Shown here one piece after another: positions 48,985 through 58,219 of a DNA stretch of 64,000 nt; position 1 is the stretch's first letter; the number at the start of each line of letters is the position of its first letter. The DNA lies in assembly GCF_000820145.1 (NCBI RefSeq), contig NZ_CDBW01000006.1:186001-250000 (forward strand), in the 5' to 3' direction. The notes under the pieces were generated by a model that searched no databases, was not told the origin of the DNA, and was given only the letters and a program-made list of their open reading frames with translations. The position numbers and the translations under genes were made by a program. The stretch comes from Aeromonas sobria (GTDB lineage Bacteria; Pseudomonadota; Gammaproteobacteria; Enterobacterales; Aeromonadaceae).

Positions 48985-49482
48985 ATCTTTATTCCTTATA
49001 TCCACCCGTAGAGGCCATAGAGGTTTAATGTTCCGTTTTTCATTTTTGTGTCTATCCGTTGCGGCCGAAAACGTTTCCTTGTTGTTTTTGCGTCTTGCGC
49101 AAACGTTATGCTCGTTTGCGCTCGTTATCGGACGAGAGAGAAAATAAACCTTCCCGCGAAATTCACCATCCCCCTGCCATGGGAAATGTGGACAAGATCC
49201 CACTCATTGCTAAGAAAATGTGACGTGTAGCAACTTGATGGCGGCGAGGTACCACTAAGGGGGTGCTCTCTATCCCTTGTCCAGCAAGGGTTTGAGGCAG
49301 ATGAGTAACTGCTCATTTGGAACTTTTATTTGTAATAAAAATGAAATATTTGAGCATGCATCACAGATTAAATGAGCGCATATGAGCACAATGGGCTCGC
49401 TTACGAATCAGTGGACTCACATGGTTCGTCGGAATGGTCAGGGCATCCTCAACCGCCCATAACAACAATAAGGAAGCAGAAC
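48985..49482. promoter_or_regulatory. Divergent glpF / glpT control region
   Basis: About 500 bases without a supported gene. It should hold both promoters. A 9-bp perfect inverted repeat (gcgcaaacg / cgtttgcgc, 7 bases apart) lies at 49097-49121 on the glpF side. A CRP-like site, aaatgtggacaagatcccactc, less two end bases of the consensus, lies at 49184-49205. Words such as atgagcgcatatgagcac near 49372 resemble degenerate GlpR half-sites. GlpR and CRP control is established for glp genes in enterics; the sites named here are candidates only. Confidence 0.5.
49097..49121. repeat. 9-bp perfect inverted repeat upstream of glpF
   Basis: Arms gcgcaaacg and cgtttgcgc with spacer ttatgct, 113 bases before the glpF start. 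Could be an operator or a stem in the glpF leader. No T tract, so not a typical terminator. Confidence 0.6.
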
Positions 49483-50841
49483 ATGCTTAGTCTCTTCAGG
49501 CCTGCGGCGCACATCGACAGGCTCCCGGCTGACAAGGTCGATCCCTTCTACAAGCGCATGCGTTGGCAGGTGTTTTTCGGGATCTTCTTCGGTTATGCCG
49601 GTTACTACCTGGTACGGAAAAACTTCAGTCTGGCGATGCCTTACCTGATCGAGCAGGGATTCTCTCGCGGTGATTTGGGCCTGGCCCTCTCCGGGGTGTC
49701 CATTGCTTACGGCTTGTCCAAGTTTCTGATGGGGAACGTCTCTGACCGTTCCAACGCCCGTTACTTCCTCTCTGCCGGTCTGCTGTTGTCGGCCGGTATC
49801 ATGTTCATGATGGGTACCATGCACTGGGCAACCTCCAGCATCGCCATCATGTTTGTGCTGTTGTTCCTCAACGGTTGGGCACAGGGCATGGGCTGGCCGC
49901 CTTGCGGTCGCACCATGGTGCACTGGTGGTCACAGAAAGAGCGTGGCGAAGTGGTTGCGGTCTGGAACGTGGCGCACAACGTGGGTGGCGGCATGATTGG
50001 TCCGCTGTTTATCCTCGGGATGGGCTGGTTCAATGATTGGCGCAGTGCCTTCTATGTGCCGGCTGCTGCTGCGGCTGCCATCGCAGTGATCGCCTTCTTC
50101 GTGATGCGTGATACCCCGCAATCTGTCGGTCTGCCGCCTATTGAAGAGTACAAGGACGACTATCCGAAGGATTACAACGCGAGCCACGAACAGGAGTTTT
50201 CCGCCAAGGAGATCTTCGTCAAGTACGTGCTGCACAACAAACTGCTGTGGTACATCGCCATTGCCAACGCCTTCGTTTACCTCATTCGTTACGGTGTGCT
50301 GGACTGGGCGCCGACCTACCTGAAAGAGGCCAAGCACTTCACTGTTGATAACTCCTCCTGGGCTTACTTCCTCTACGAGTGGGCCGGTATTCCGGGCACC
50401 CTGCTGTGTGGCTGGATCTCTGACAAGATGTTCCAGGGCCGCCGTGCCCCGGCCGGTATCCTGTTTATGGTACTGGTGACTGTGGCCGTGCTGGTCTACT
50501 GGCTCAACCCGGCCGGCAACCCCACTGTGGATATGTTGGCGCTGGTTGCCATCGGCTTCCTGATCTATGGCCCGGTCATGCTGATTGGTCTGTATGCCCT
50601 TGAGCTGGCACCGAAGAAAGCAGCCGGTACTGCGGCAGGTTTCACCGGTCTGTTCGGTTATCTGGGGGGCGCTGTGGCAGCCAACGCCATGCTGGGCTAT
50701 ACCGTTGACCATTTCGGCTGGGACGGTGGCTTCATGGTATTGACCGCCTCTTGCGTGGTTTCCATCATCCTGCTCGCGATGACCCTCAAGCACGAGAATA
50801 TTGCCGTTGCGGCCAAGAAAGCGGCTGCCGGTAAGGCATAA
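49483..50841 (+). CDS. glpT: Glycerol-3-phosphate transporter (phosphate antiporter)
   Basis: 452 residues, twelve membrane helices. Imports glycerol-3-phosphate in exchange for phosphate. Organophosphate-antiporter marks: [50 protein letters not shown] and [17 protein letters not shown]. Start at [10 protein letters not shown] has AAGGAAG upstream and fits the family; a longer frame to 49372 covers control DNA. Followed by a terminator, so glpR is expressed apart. Confidence 0.97.
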   Translation: MLSLFRPAAHIDRLPADKVDPFYKRMRWQVFFGIFFGYAGYYLVRKNFSLAMPYLIEQGFSRGDLGLALSGVSIAYGLSKFLMGNVSDRSNARYFLSAGLLLSAGIMFMMGTMHWATSSIAIMFVLLFLNGWAQGMGWPPCGRTMVHWWSQKERGEVVAVWNVAHNVGGGMIGPLFILGMGWFNDWRSAFYVPAAAAAAIAVIAFFVMRDTPQSVGLPPIEEYKDDYPKDYNASHEQEFSAKEIFVKYVLHNKLLWYIAIANAFVYLIRYGVLDWAPTYLKEAKHFTVDNSSWAYFLYEWAGIPGTLLCGWISDKMFQGRRAPAGILFMVLVTVAVLVYWLNPAGNPTVDMLALVAIGFLIYGPVMLIGLYALELAPKKAAGTAAGFTGLFGYLGGAVAANAMLGYTVDHFGWDGGFMVLTASCVVSIILLAMTLKHENIAVAAKKAAAGKA

Positions 50842-50890
50842 AACGTGATCCTCAGCTTATTGATCCCAAAGGGGATCAGGTAAACTGCCA

Positions 50891-50920
50891 AAAGGCCCCG
50901 CACCTGCCGGGGCCTTTTTT
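50891..50920 (+). terminator. Intrinsic terminator of glpT
   Basis: Perfect 10-bp stem aaaggccccg / cggggccttt, 7-base loop, T run. Confidence 0.93.
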
Positions 50921-50943
50921 CGTTTCATCATCGGAGTGCAAGC

Positions 50944-51702
50944 GTGAAGCAAACCCAACGACATCTGGAGATCCTGGACGTCCTGACGCGGCAGGGATTT
51001 GTCTCGACCGACGATCTGGTGACCCACTTTGACGTCAGCCCCCAGACCATTCGCCGGGATCTGAACGATCTCGCCGAACAGAACAAGATCCGGCGCCATC
51101 ATGGCGGTGCCTCCCTGCATTCGAGTACCGTCAATACCGCCTACAGCGCCCGCAAAGTGATGCAACTCAAGGAGAAAGAGCGCATTGCCCGTGAGGTGGC
51201 GGCCAATATTCCCGACGGTTCATCGCTCTTTATCGACATTGGCACTACCACAGAAGCCATTGCCCGGGCTCTGCTCGATCACCGGGAATTGCGGGTGGTG
51301 ACCAACAACCTCAACGTGGCCAGCATTCTGACGGCCAAGGATGACTTCACCGTGATCATCGCCGGTGGCGAGATCCGCAACCGCGATGGCGGCATCGTGG
51401 GGGAGGCGACCCGTGACTTTATCGGTCAGTTTCGCATGGACTATGGCGTCATCGGGATTTCGGGCATCGACAACGACGGCTCCCTGCTCGATTTCGATTA
51501 CCACGAGGTGAAGATCGCCCAGGCCATCATTGCCCACTCCCGTCAGGTGTTTCTGGCTGCCGACCACACCAAGTTTGGTCGTAACGCCATGGTCAATCTG
51601 GGTAATCTCAACCAGATCCACGCCCTCTTTACCGATCAGGAGCCACCGGAAAGCCTGACGCGATTGATGGAGCAACACCAGATCGCCTGTCACATCTGCT
51701 GA
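50944..51702 (+). CDS. glpR: Glycerol-3-phosphate regulon repressor
   Basis: 252 residues, DeoR family. Helix-turn-helix QRHLEILDVLTRQGFVSTDD and FDVSPQTIRRDLNDLAEQN, then the sugar-phosphate sensor domain (LFIDIGTTTEAIARALLDH, VTNNLNVASIL). Represses glp genes until glycerol-3-phosphate binds. GTG start with CGGAG 7 bases upstream. Located between glpT and glpD, so it sits among its targets. Confidence 0.96.
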   Translation: MKQTQRHLEILDVLTRQGFVSTDDLVTHFDVSPQTIRRDLNDLAEQNKIRRHHGGASLHSSTVNTAYSARKVMQLKEKERIAREVAANIPDGSSLFIDIGTTTEAIARALLDHRELRVVTNNLNVASILTAKDDFTVIIAGGEIRNRDGGIVGEATRDFIGQFRMDYGVIGISGIDNDGSLLDFDYHEVKIAQAIIAHSRQVFLAADHTKFGRNAMVNLGNLNQIHALFTDQEPPESLTRLMEQHQIACHIC

Positions 51703-51727
51703 GCGCGGTGTGAACCAGTGCTGTGCC

Positions 51728-51757
51728 GGTCGCCCGTTCGGGCGGCCTCCTTTTTTT
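51728..51757 (+). terminator. Intrinsic terminator of glpR
   Basis: Stem cgccc-gttc-gggcg, extended by ggt/gcc, and after gcctcc a run of seven T. Confidence 0.85.
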
Positions 51758-52019
51758 ATTGTTTATCTCATTACATCCCTTTCTGGGTATTGCTAAAACC
51801 CGTATTCAATCTGGTTTTTTTGGCTATTAACTCACCGATTTCAGCCCGCCACCTGTTGTTCACCTGATGAGCCCTCCTTGTTCCCTCCTTGTTCCCTCCT
51901 GCGGGCTGTGGCGATCACACTTTCGTTAAAAAATGTTCGTTTGTTGTATTTTCATGTTCTAAAATGAGCGAAATCAAACATTGCTGTTATAGCAATCATA
52001 AAAATGAAAGTAGGTGAAC
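51758..52019 (+). promoter_or_regulatory. glpD promoter region
   Basis: The 317 bases between glpR and glpD hold no gene. An 11-bp tandem repeat (ccctccttgtt twice, then a partial third) lies at 51872-51900. Closer to glpD the sequence turns AT-rich, with atgttcgt at 51933-51940 and aaacatt at 51976-51982, both like parts of GlpR operators, and a half CRP-like word gatcacactttc near 51913. Candidate sites only. Confidence 0.5.
51872..51900. repeat. 11-bp tandem repeat before glpD
   Basis: ccctccttgtt at 51872-51882 and again at 51883-51893, followed by ccctcct. Two and a half units; meaning unknown. Confidence 0.75.
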
Positions 52020-53507
52020 ATGAGCGAACATTATGATCTGGTTGTCGTCGGTGGCGGCATCAATGGGGTCGGCATCGCAGCCGATGCGGCAGGACGGGGC
52101 CTGAAGGTTGCCCTGTTTGAGGCGCAAGATCTCGCCTCTGCCACCTCGTCCAACTCCAGCAAGCTGATCCACGGTGGTTTGCGCTATCTCGAACATTACG
52201 AATTCCGGCTGGTGAAAGAGGCGCTGGCGGAGCGTGAGGTGCTGCTCGGCATGGCCCCCCATATTGCCCGCCCCATGCGTTTTCGGCTGCCGCACCGCCC
52301 GCATCTGCGTCCAGCCTGGATGATCCGCGCCGGCCTGTTCCTGTATGACAATCTGGCCAAGCGCGACAAGCTCAAGGGGAGCTGTGGTGTGCGCTTGCTG
52401 CCGCAAGATGGCTTGATTGCGGGGATCAACAAGGGGTTTGAATACTCCGACGCCTGGGTCGACGACGCCCGGCTGGTGGTGCTCAATGCCATGATGGCCC
52501 GTGACAAGGGTGCCGATGTGCAGACCCGCACCCGCTGTATCAAGGCGGTGCGCGGTTCCAAACACTGGACCCTGACTCTGGAGCGGGAAGGGGGCGAGCA
52601 GTTCACCGTCACCTGCCGTGGTCTGGTCAATGCGGCCGGCCCCTGGGTCAAGACCTTCTACGACGAGAGTCTGCAAGAGAAATCCCCCCGTGGCATTCGC
52701 CTGATCAAGGGCAGCCACATCATAGTGCCGCGCATCCATGAGCGCGAAGAGGCCTATATCCTGCAAAACGAGGACAACCGCATCGTCTTCGTCATCCCCT
52801 ATCAGCAGGACTATTCCCTCATCGGCACCACCGATGTGGAGCATCACGGCAGCCCACGGGAAGCGAAGATCAGCGAGGCCGAGATCACCTACCTGTGCAA
52901 GGTGGTCAACGCCCACTTCACTCGCCAGATCGCCCCGAAAGATGTGATCTGGACCTATGCCGGGGTGCGTCCACTGTGCGATGACGAGTCAGATTCACCG
53001 CAGGCGGTGACTCGCGACTACACCCTTGAACTGTCGGGTGAATCGGACGGCGCACCGCTGCTCTCGGTGTTTGGCGGCAAGCTCACCACCTATCGCAAGC
53101 TGGCTCAGGCCGCCTGCAACAAGCTCAAACCCTGGTTTAGCCAGATGGGGGATGACTGGACCGCTGCCAGCCGTCTGCCCGGCGGCGAGTTTGACTGCTC
53201 GGTGCGCGAGCTGGCCCGCGCCTTCGCGCTGGAGTTTGACTGGCTCGACGATCGCAGCGCCCTGCGCATTGCCGAAGCCTATGGCGCCCATGCCCGTCTC
53301 TGGCTGAAAGAAGATCGCGGTATTCACTTTGGTGGCGGTCTCTACGAGTCGGAAGTGCGTTATCTCATCGAGCGGGAGTGGGCCTGTTCACTGGACGATA
53401 TCCTGTGGCGCCGCAGCAAGCTGGGGCTGCGCCTGAACGAGTCAGAGCAGCAGATGCTGAACATCTGGCTTGACCAATATCATCACGCCCTGCGCAAGGC
53501 GAGCTGA
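52020..53507 (+). CDS. glpD: Aerobic glycerol-3-phosphate dehydrogenase
   Basis: 495 residues. Oxidises glycerol-3-phosphate to dihydroxyacetone phosphate and feeds electrons to quinone at the inner membrane. FAD loop VVVGGGINGVGIAADAAG, then SSNSSKLIHGGLRYLEHYEF, IPYQQDYSLIGTTDVEH and GGKLTTYRKLAQ. The ATG at 52020 follows taggtgaac; a GTG two codons earlier is less likely. Own promoter with candidate GlpR sites. Confidence 0.98.
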   Translation: MSEHYDLVVVGGGINGVGIAADAAGRGLKVALFEAQDLASATSSNSSKLIHGGLRYLEHYEFRLVKEALAEREVLLGMAPHIARPMRFRLPHRPHLRPAWMIRAGLFLYDNLAKRDKLKGSCGVRLLPQDGLIAGINKGFEYSDAWVDDARLVVLNAMMARDKGADVQTRTRCIKAVRGSKHWTLTLEREGGEQFTVTCRGLVNAAGPWVKTFYDESLQEKSPRGIRLIKGSHIIVPRIHEREEAYILQNEDNRIVFVIPYQQDYSLIGTTDVEHHGSPREAKISEAEITYLCKVVNAHFTRQIAPKDVIWTYAGVRPLCDDESDSPQAVTRDYTLELSGESDGAPLLSVFGGKLTTYRKLAQAACNKLKPWFSQMGDDWTAASRLPGGEFDCSVRELARAFALEFDWLDDRSALRIAEAYGAHARLWLKEDRGIHFGGGLYESEVRYLIEREWACSLDDILWRRSKLGLRLNESEQQMLNIWLDQYHHALRKAS

Positions 53508-53613
53508 TGAGTGACGGTGGGCAGCGCGCTGCTGCCCACCGCTATCCACCGAAAATATGCAATAAACCTCTGATAGAACAATTCCCTACACACAATAATA
53601 ACGAGCATCACCT

Positions 53614-54702
53614 ATGAAAAAACTCGCCGTTTCCCTCATCGCCTTGAGCCTTGGGGCATCCCTCTCATTACCCGTATTTGCTGCCGATGAAGGCAAGGTG
53701 GTGATCGCCCACCGTGGTGCTTCCGGCTACCTGCCCGAGCATACCCTGGAGTCCAAGGCGCTGGCCTATGGCATGGGGGCCGACTATCTGGAGCAGGATC
53801 TGGTGATGACCAAGGATGACCAGTTGGTGGTAATGCACGATCACTTCCTCGATGGCATCACCGATGTGGCCGAACGTTTCCCCGGTCGTGCCCGTCCGGA
53901 CGGCCGTTACTATGTGGTGGATTTCACCCTGGCCGAGGTGCGCTCCCTGCGTATGACCGAGCCGTTCCAACTGGTGGATGGCAAGCAGGTGCCGGTCTAT
54001 CCGGCCCGCTTCCCGCTCTGGAAGTCGGACTTCAAGATCCACACCTTCCAGCAGGAGATCGAGATGATCCAGGGGCTCAACAAAAGCACCGGCAAGAACA
54101 TCGGCATCTATCCCGAAATCAAGGCCCCCTGGTTGTTCCGTCACGAGGGCAAGGATATTTCCAAGGCGGTGCTGAAGGTGCTCAAGGAGTACGGCTACAC
54201 AGGGAAGGATGACAAGGTCTATCTGCAGTGCTTCGATGCCGATGAACTCAAGCGCATCAACAGTGAGCTGATGCCTGCCATGGGCATGGATCTGAAACTG
54301 GTGCAGCTAATGGCCGAGACCGACTGGAACGAGACTATGGTCTATGACGCCAAGGGCAAGGCGACCCCCTACAACTACGACTGGATGTTCAAGCCGGGTG
54401 CCATGAAAACCATCGCCAGCTATGCCGAAGGGATAGGCCCCTGGAAGCCAATGATCGTTACCGAACCGGGCACTTTGGGCAAACCGGTCTTCACCGGCAT
54501 GGTAAAAGAGGCCCACGCGGCGGGTCTGAAAGTTCACCCCTATACCTTCCGTCAGGATGAGGGGCAGATCCCGGCCTATGCCAGGGACTTCACCGACCTG
54601 CTCAATATTTTCCTTTATCAGGCCGATGTGGACGGGGTGTTCAGTGACTTCCCCGACAAGGCGGTGGCCGTCATCAAGGCCCATGAAGGGGCGGCTAAAT
54701 AA
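53614..54702 (+). CDS. glpQ: Periplasmic glycerophosphodiester phosphodiesterase
   Basis: 362 residues with a signal peptide (MKKLAVSLIALSLGASLSLP, cut near VFAAD). Splits glycerophosphodiesters from lipids into glycerol-3-phosphate and an alcohol, giving substrate to GlpT. Active-site motifs VIAHRGASGYLPEHTLES, EQDLVMTKDDQLVVMHD and YPEIKAPW. Placed 106 bases after glpD, where enterics have it next to glpT. Confidence 0.97.
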   Translation: MKKLAVSLIALSLGASLSLPVFAADEGKVVIAHRGASGYLPEHTLESKALAYGMGADYLEQDLVMTKDDQLVVMHDHFLDGITDVAERFPGRARPDGRYYVVDFTLAEVRSLRMTEPFQLVDGKQVPVYPARFPLWKSDFKIHTFQQEIEMIQGLNKSTGKNIGIYPEIKAPWLFRHEGKDISKAVLKVLKEYGYTGKDDKVYLQCFDADELKRINSELMPAMGMDLKLVQLMAETDWNETMVYDAKGKATPYNYDWMFKPGAMKTIASYAEGIGPWKPMIVTEPGTLGKPVFTGMVKEAHAAGLKVHPYTFRQDEGQIPAYARDFTDLLNIFLYQADVDGVFSDFPDKAVAVIKAHEGAAK

Positions 54703-54724
54703 CCGCCAGGCGCCATTTGAATGC

Positions 54725-54755
54725 AAAGCGAGGCCCATGGGTCTCGCTTTTGTCT
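54725..54755 (+). terminator. Intrinsic terminator of glpQ
   Basis: Stem aaagcgaggccc / gggtctcgcttt with one G-T pair and a short loop, then ttgtcttt. Confidence 0.8.
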
Positions 54756-54919
54756 TTCATACCGGTTATTGAAGTGTGCGCCTTGTCAGAAAATAGCCAG
54801 ATCACGTCATGGTGTGCCGGATCTGCATCATTTTACGCACTTTTTACGTAGCAGACCGCTGGCATGAAATCGGCAGAGCGGTTAGTCTAGCGGCGTTGAA
54901 GCAACCCCAAGAGGTACAG

Positions 54920-55402
54920 ATGAAAACCGTATTGCGTTTTAGCCTGCTGGGCGCCTTGTTGTTGGGTGGCCATGCCTTCGCCGCCGAGCCGAAAAAATTT
55001 GATATCAGCATGTTCCCAGCCGCTGACGTGAATCAGGAACGTGTGGTGATCCGCCTGCCTGAAGTCGAGAAAGAAGCCGACATGATGGTCGAGCTGCAGG
55101 TTGGCAAAAAGATGATGGTTGATTGCAACGTCCCCCGTTTTGCGGGCAACCTTGAACAGCACAGCGTGAAAGGCTGGGGCTACAACTACCTGAAACTGGG
55201 TAAGATCTCTGATCCCATCAGCACCCTGATGATGTGCCCGGAAAATCAGCAGAAAGAGACCTTCGTCCAGATTTATGGTCAGGGTTTCTTTGTGAACTAC
55301 AACTCCAAACTGCCGTTCGTGATCTATGTGCCGCAGGAGTATGACGTGCGTTACCGTTTGTGGCGTGCCGACAACCTGGCACAACCGGCCATGATTGAAT
55401 AA
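54920..55402 (+). CDS. eco: Ecotin, periplasmic serine-protease inhibitor
   Basis: 160 residues with a signal peptide (FSLLGALLLGGHAFAAE). Inhibits trypsin-, chymotrypsin- and elastase-type proteases and forms dimers. Kept blocks are VDCNVPRFAGNLEQHSVKGW, GYNYLKLG, the reactive loop ISTLMMCP with Met at P1 and its Cys bond, and YNSKLPFVIYVP. Starts at 54920 after aagaggt. Single gene ending at a terminator. Confidence 0.94.
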   Translation: MKTVLRFSLLGALLLGGHAFAAEPKKFDISMFPAADVNQERVVIRLPEVEKEADMMVELQVGKKMMVDCNVPRFAGNLEQHSVKGWGYNYLKLGKISDPISTLMMCPENQQKETFVQIYGQGFFVNYNSKLPFVIYVPQEYDVRYRLWRADNLAQPAMIE

Positions 55403-55444
55403 GTGCAGGTGAACCTGAAATGACATTGGCATCGTTGATGTGAT

Positions 55445-55472
55445 AAATAAAGCGCCGTATGGCGCTTTATTT
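55445..55472 (+). terminator. Intrinsic terminator of eco
   Basis: Perfect 12-bp stem aaataaagcgcc / ggcgctttattt with a 4-base loop; the T-rich arm doubles as tail. Confidence 0.85.
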
Positions 55473-55699
55473 ATACCTGAAAATCCAGAAAGTGGCCGTG
55501 TCGGATGGCGATGAACTTACATAAGCCTGTTATTTATCAACGATTTTTGTGTGTTCTGCCACAAAATCGGCGCAAGCTATGGGGCAAATGGACTTCGATA
55601 AAAGATATTTATTAATATAGTGAGAAAATTGATTTTGCACTCGGCGATGGCCTGATGATACTTGCCCGCAAAGGTCAAACTAACCAGAAAAAGAGCACT

Positions 55700-56083
55700 A
55701 TGAGCTTCGAATCAGACAAGCGTTTCAATGACTTCAAACATTTTCCCCGTGGCCTGCGTCGCAGTGGTGAATTCACTGTGGCCGAAGCGGACAGTCTGGA
55801 AAAATATGGTTCAGCCATGCTGGCACTCTATCAGGGCACGCAGATCGCCCGTGACGATGTCGAGACGGCTTTCGTCGAGCAGGTCAAATCCGGCGCAGCA
55901 GGCACTAATCCCCACGCCAAGGTATGGTTCAAATACCTCAAGGTGATCGGTCCCAAGCGGGTGCATCGCCTCTGTACCGTGGTCGGCGGTGCCAACGAAG
56001 AGAGCAGTGGCGGCGCCAGTTTTGATGTCGGTGGCGGCAGTGGCAGTGGCAGTGGCCGCAGCAGTGACGAGTCCATGGATTAA
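55700..56083 (+). CDS. maoP: MaoP family protein (DUF413), Ori macrodomain organisation
   Basis: 127 residues. RFNDFKHFPRGLRRSGEFTV and the KVWFKYLKVIGPKRVHRL block match E. coli MaoP (YifE), which acts with the maoS site to organise the Ori region of the chromosome. The C-terminus is longer than in E. coli and low in complexity (GGGSGSGSGRSSDES). The stop overlaps the hdfR start (TAATG). In E. coli yifE and hdfR are also neighbours. Confidence 0.9.
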   Translation: MSFESDKRFNDFKHFPRGLRRSGEFTVAEADSLEKYGSAMLALYQGTQIARDDVETAFVEQVKSGAAGTNPHAKVWFKYLKVIGPKRVHRLCTVVGGANEESSGGASFDVGGGSGSGSGRSSDESMD

Positions 56084-56955
56084 TGGATACCGAGCTGCTT
56101 CGGACTTTTATCGAGGTCAGCAAGACCCGGCACTTTGGCAGGGCGGCAGAAAATCTCTACCTGACCCAGTCGGCGGTCAGTTTCAGGATCCGCCAGCTCG
56201 AGCAGCAATTGGGTGTCAGTCTGTTTGCCCGTCATCGCAACAACATTCGCCTGACCGCTTCCGGCGAGCGTTTGTTGCCTTATGCGGATGCCATCTTGCA
56301 CACCCTTGGCCGTGCCAAGCAGGATGTGGCGCTCTCGCCAGGGTTCAGCCAGCAGTTGGCCATCGGTGCTCCCGCGGTGTTCTGGGAGCTCGATTTCAAC
56401 GACTGGCTCAATCACATCTATGCGCTGGCGCCCGGGTTGGCGGTGCGGCTAGAGACAGCCTCTCGCGAACACCTCTGCCGCCAGTTGCTGGAGCGCTCCC
56501 TCGATCTGGCCCTGCTCTCCGAGCCCACCAAAATTGACGAGATTGCCCTGCATCCTATTGGTGAGCTGGTGTTCGAGCTGGTGAGCCGTGATCCGGCCGC
56601 CACTGCCGATAACCTGATGCAGATGCCTCATATCCACCTCGATTGGGGCACCAGCTTCGAGCCACAGCCGAGTCGCCTGCAGAGTCTGCAAAAGACCCCA
56701 GTGCTGCACTCCAGCTCCGCCAGCATGGCATTGCAGTTCGTGCTGGCCAACGGTGGCGCCGCCTATCTGCCCCGGCGGATGGTCAGTCCCTTCCTCGAAC
56801 AGGGGGCGCTTCATCTGGTTGAGGGTGGCCACGCCTTGAGTCGTCCGCTCTATCTCGCCTATCTGGAAAAATCCGATCGGCGGGAGCTGATTGATCAGTT
56901 GCTGACTCTGCCACTGGGTTGGCACGATGCCGAGCTGCGGCTCAATATCGAGTAA
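56083..56955 (+). CDS. hdfR: LysR-family regulator HdfR
   Basis: 290 residues. The first 60 residues (MDTELLRTFIEVSKTRHFGR, LTQSAVSFRIRQLEQQLGVS, FARHRNNIRLTASGERLLPY) are nearly identical to E. coli HdfR, which represses the flagellar master operon flhDC and activates gltBD. Whether Aeromonas-type polar flagella are controlled by it is open. It shares a start-stop overlap with maoP. Confidence 0.93.
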   Translation: MDTELLRTFIEVSKTRHFGRAAENLYLTQSAVSFRIRQLEQQLGVSLFARHRNNIRLTASGERLLPYADAILHTLGRAKQDVALSPGFSQQLAIGAPAVFWELDFNDWLNHIYALAPGLAVRLETASREHLCRQLLERSLDLALLSEPTKIDEIALHPIGELVFELVSRDPAATADNLMQMPHIHLDWGTSFEPQPSRLQSLQKTPVLHSSSASMALQFVLANGGAAYLPRRMVSPFLEQGALHLVEGGHALSRPLYLAYLEKSDRRELIDQLLTLPLGWHDAELRLNIE

Positions 56956-56975
56956 GCGTCGCACCGTTATCAAAC

Positions 56976-57002
56976 AAGAGCCCACCACCATGGTGGGCTC
57001 TT
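56976..57002 (+). terminator. Terminator of maoP-hdfR
   Basis: Perfect 12-bp stem aagagcccacca / tggtgggctctt with a 3-base loop; only a short T tail. Confidence 0.75.
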
Positions 57003-57127
57003 CTGTTAGGAAACAATTGCAGGGAGCAAGGTCACGTAATTGGCGCGGAAGGCTTGGCGTCATCAGCGGGTAACGGTACCTTTTCAGGCTGTTTATCCGA
57101 TTGGCTGTTTACAGGGATGGATTGCAA

Positions 57128-58069
57128 TTGATCGACTTTAGTCACCCCGAATGGCGGGCGTTGGCGCAGCAGTTGCTGGAACACGCGCCAGCAGTGATCC
57201 GCGGCCGTCAGTGGCAGCCGCTGGTGGGCTTGCTCAGGGACAACCAGCTGCTGCTGGCGGTGGGCCAGCATCGCTATGAGCTGACCCCGGCCGGTCGGCG
57301 CTATCTCACCCGCGAGCTGATGCTGGCCGAGATAGCCATCGCCCCCCCTGAGCCCGAGGAGTGGCTGCATGCTCAGGGCTGGCAGCTAGGGGAGCAGGTT
57401 AACGAGCGGGTGCTGGCTGCGCTCTATCGCAAGTCAGAGGTGAACTTCTCCCCCAATGAGCAGATCGACTTTGAGGATAAAGGTATTCGGCTCTGTGCCG
57501 ATCAGCTGTTGCGCTTGCGCGCCGCCCAGCCGTTCAGCCTCTTTTTCAGCGGCGGCACCCTGATCGATGCTGCCCCCTGGCTGCAGGCGCTTGGGGAGGT
57601 GGCCCTGCCGGAACGCACTCTGGCGGGCCTTGGCAAGATCCTGTGGGGGGAGGGGAATATCGAGCGGGTGATCACCACCGACAGCGTCGGCGCCTTTGCC
57701 GAGCTGCCCGTTGATGCCGGCACCTTGCTGGTGTGGGCCCCGCCATCGGCCCCCCTTGCCCTGCAACAGGTGGTGGCGGCTTTGCCGCCCAATGTGCTGT
57801 GGAGTCATCTCACCGCCCTCGACCCTGCCGGGGTGGATCGACTGCAGGCGCTGGCCCAGCGGCTCGGCCGCCCGGCCAGCTGGTGGTTGCCCCGTGATCT
57901 GGCACCTATCCTCAGCGCGTATGCCCAACCCTTGACGGATCCTCGGCCTTGGGAACCGAGCCGGATCCCCAAGTCATTGTTAGCAGTTTGTAGCGGTTTG
58001 GTTGAGTCCAATGGTGGCTTGTCGGCCGAGGTGTGCGCATTGGCGCCAGCCTGGCATGCAGTTGGTTGA
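57128..58069 (+). CDS. Unrecognised protein with winged-helix-like N-terminus and Toprim-like C-terminus
   Basis: 313 residues if the TTG at 57128 is used, which follows caggga-tgg; TTG codons at 57101 and 57122 are also in frame. The first 75 residues have a wHTH-like pattern ending LLLAVGQHRYELTPAGRRYL. The second half shows an alternating pattern close to a Toprim fold: IERVITTDSVGAFAEL, GTLLVWAPPS, then WSHLTALDPAGVDRLQALAQ, where DPAG stands in the place of the usual DxDxxG. A JetD/Spo11-type link is possible but weak; the acidic residues are reduced, so it may be inactive. Normal codon use and no partner gene. Function unknown. Confidence 0.55.
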   Translation: MIDFSHPEWRALAQQLLEHAPAVIRGRQWQPLVGLLRDNQLLLAVGQHRYELTPAGRRYLTRELMLAEIAIAPPEPEEWLHAQGWQLGEQVNERVLAALYRKSEVNFSPNEQIDFEDKGIRLCADQLLRLRAAQPFSLFFSGGTLIDAAPWLQALGEVALPERTLAGLGKILWGEGNIERVITTDSVGAFAELPVDAGTLLVWAPPSAPLALQQVVAALPPNVLWSHLTALDPAGVDRLQALAQRLGRPASWWLPRDLAPILSAYAQPLTDPRPWEPSRIPKSLLAVCSGLVESNGGLSAEVCALAPAWHAVG

Positions 58070-58219
58070 AATTGGCCTGTAAGCGAGCCAAAAAGCGGTT
58101 TTCCCCCATTGAACGCGATGATATAAAGAGTTGACGAAGCGCTTGCCATTGGCCGAATCGTGCTTCGCTTGCCAACATGTTCAGTCATCCAACGCACTCA
58201 ACGGAATACAGGGAATACC

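Noticed and set aside
51901-51925. Full CRP site before glpD (tgtggcgatcaca)
   Set aside because: The two half-sites are only 3 bases apart instead of 6, so at best a half-site is present.
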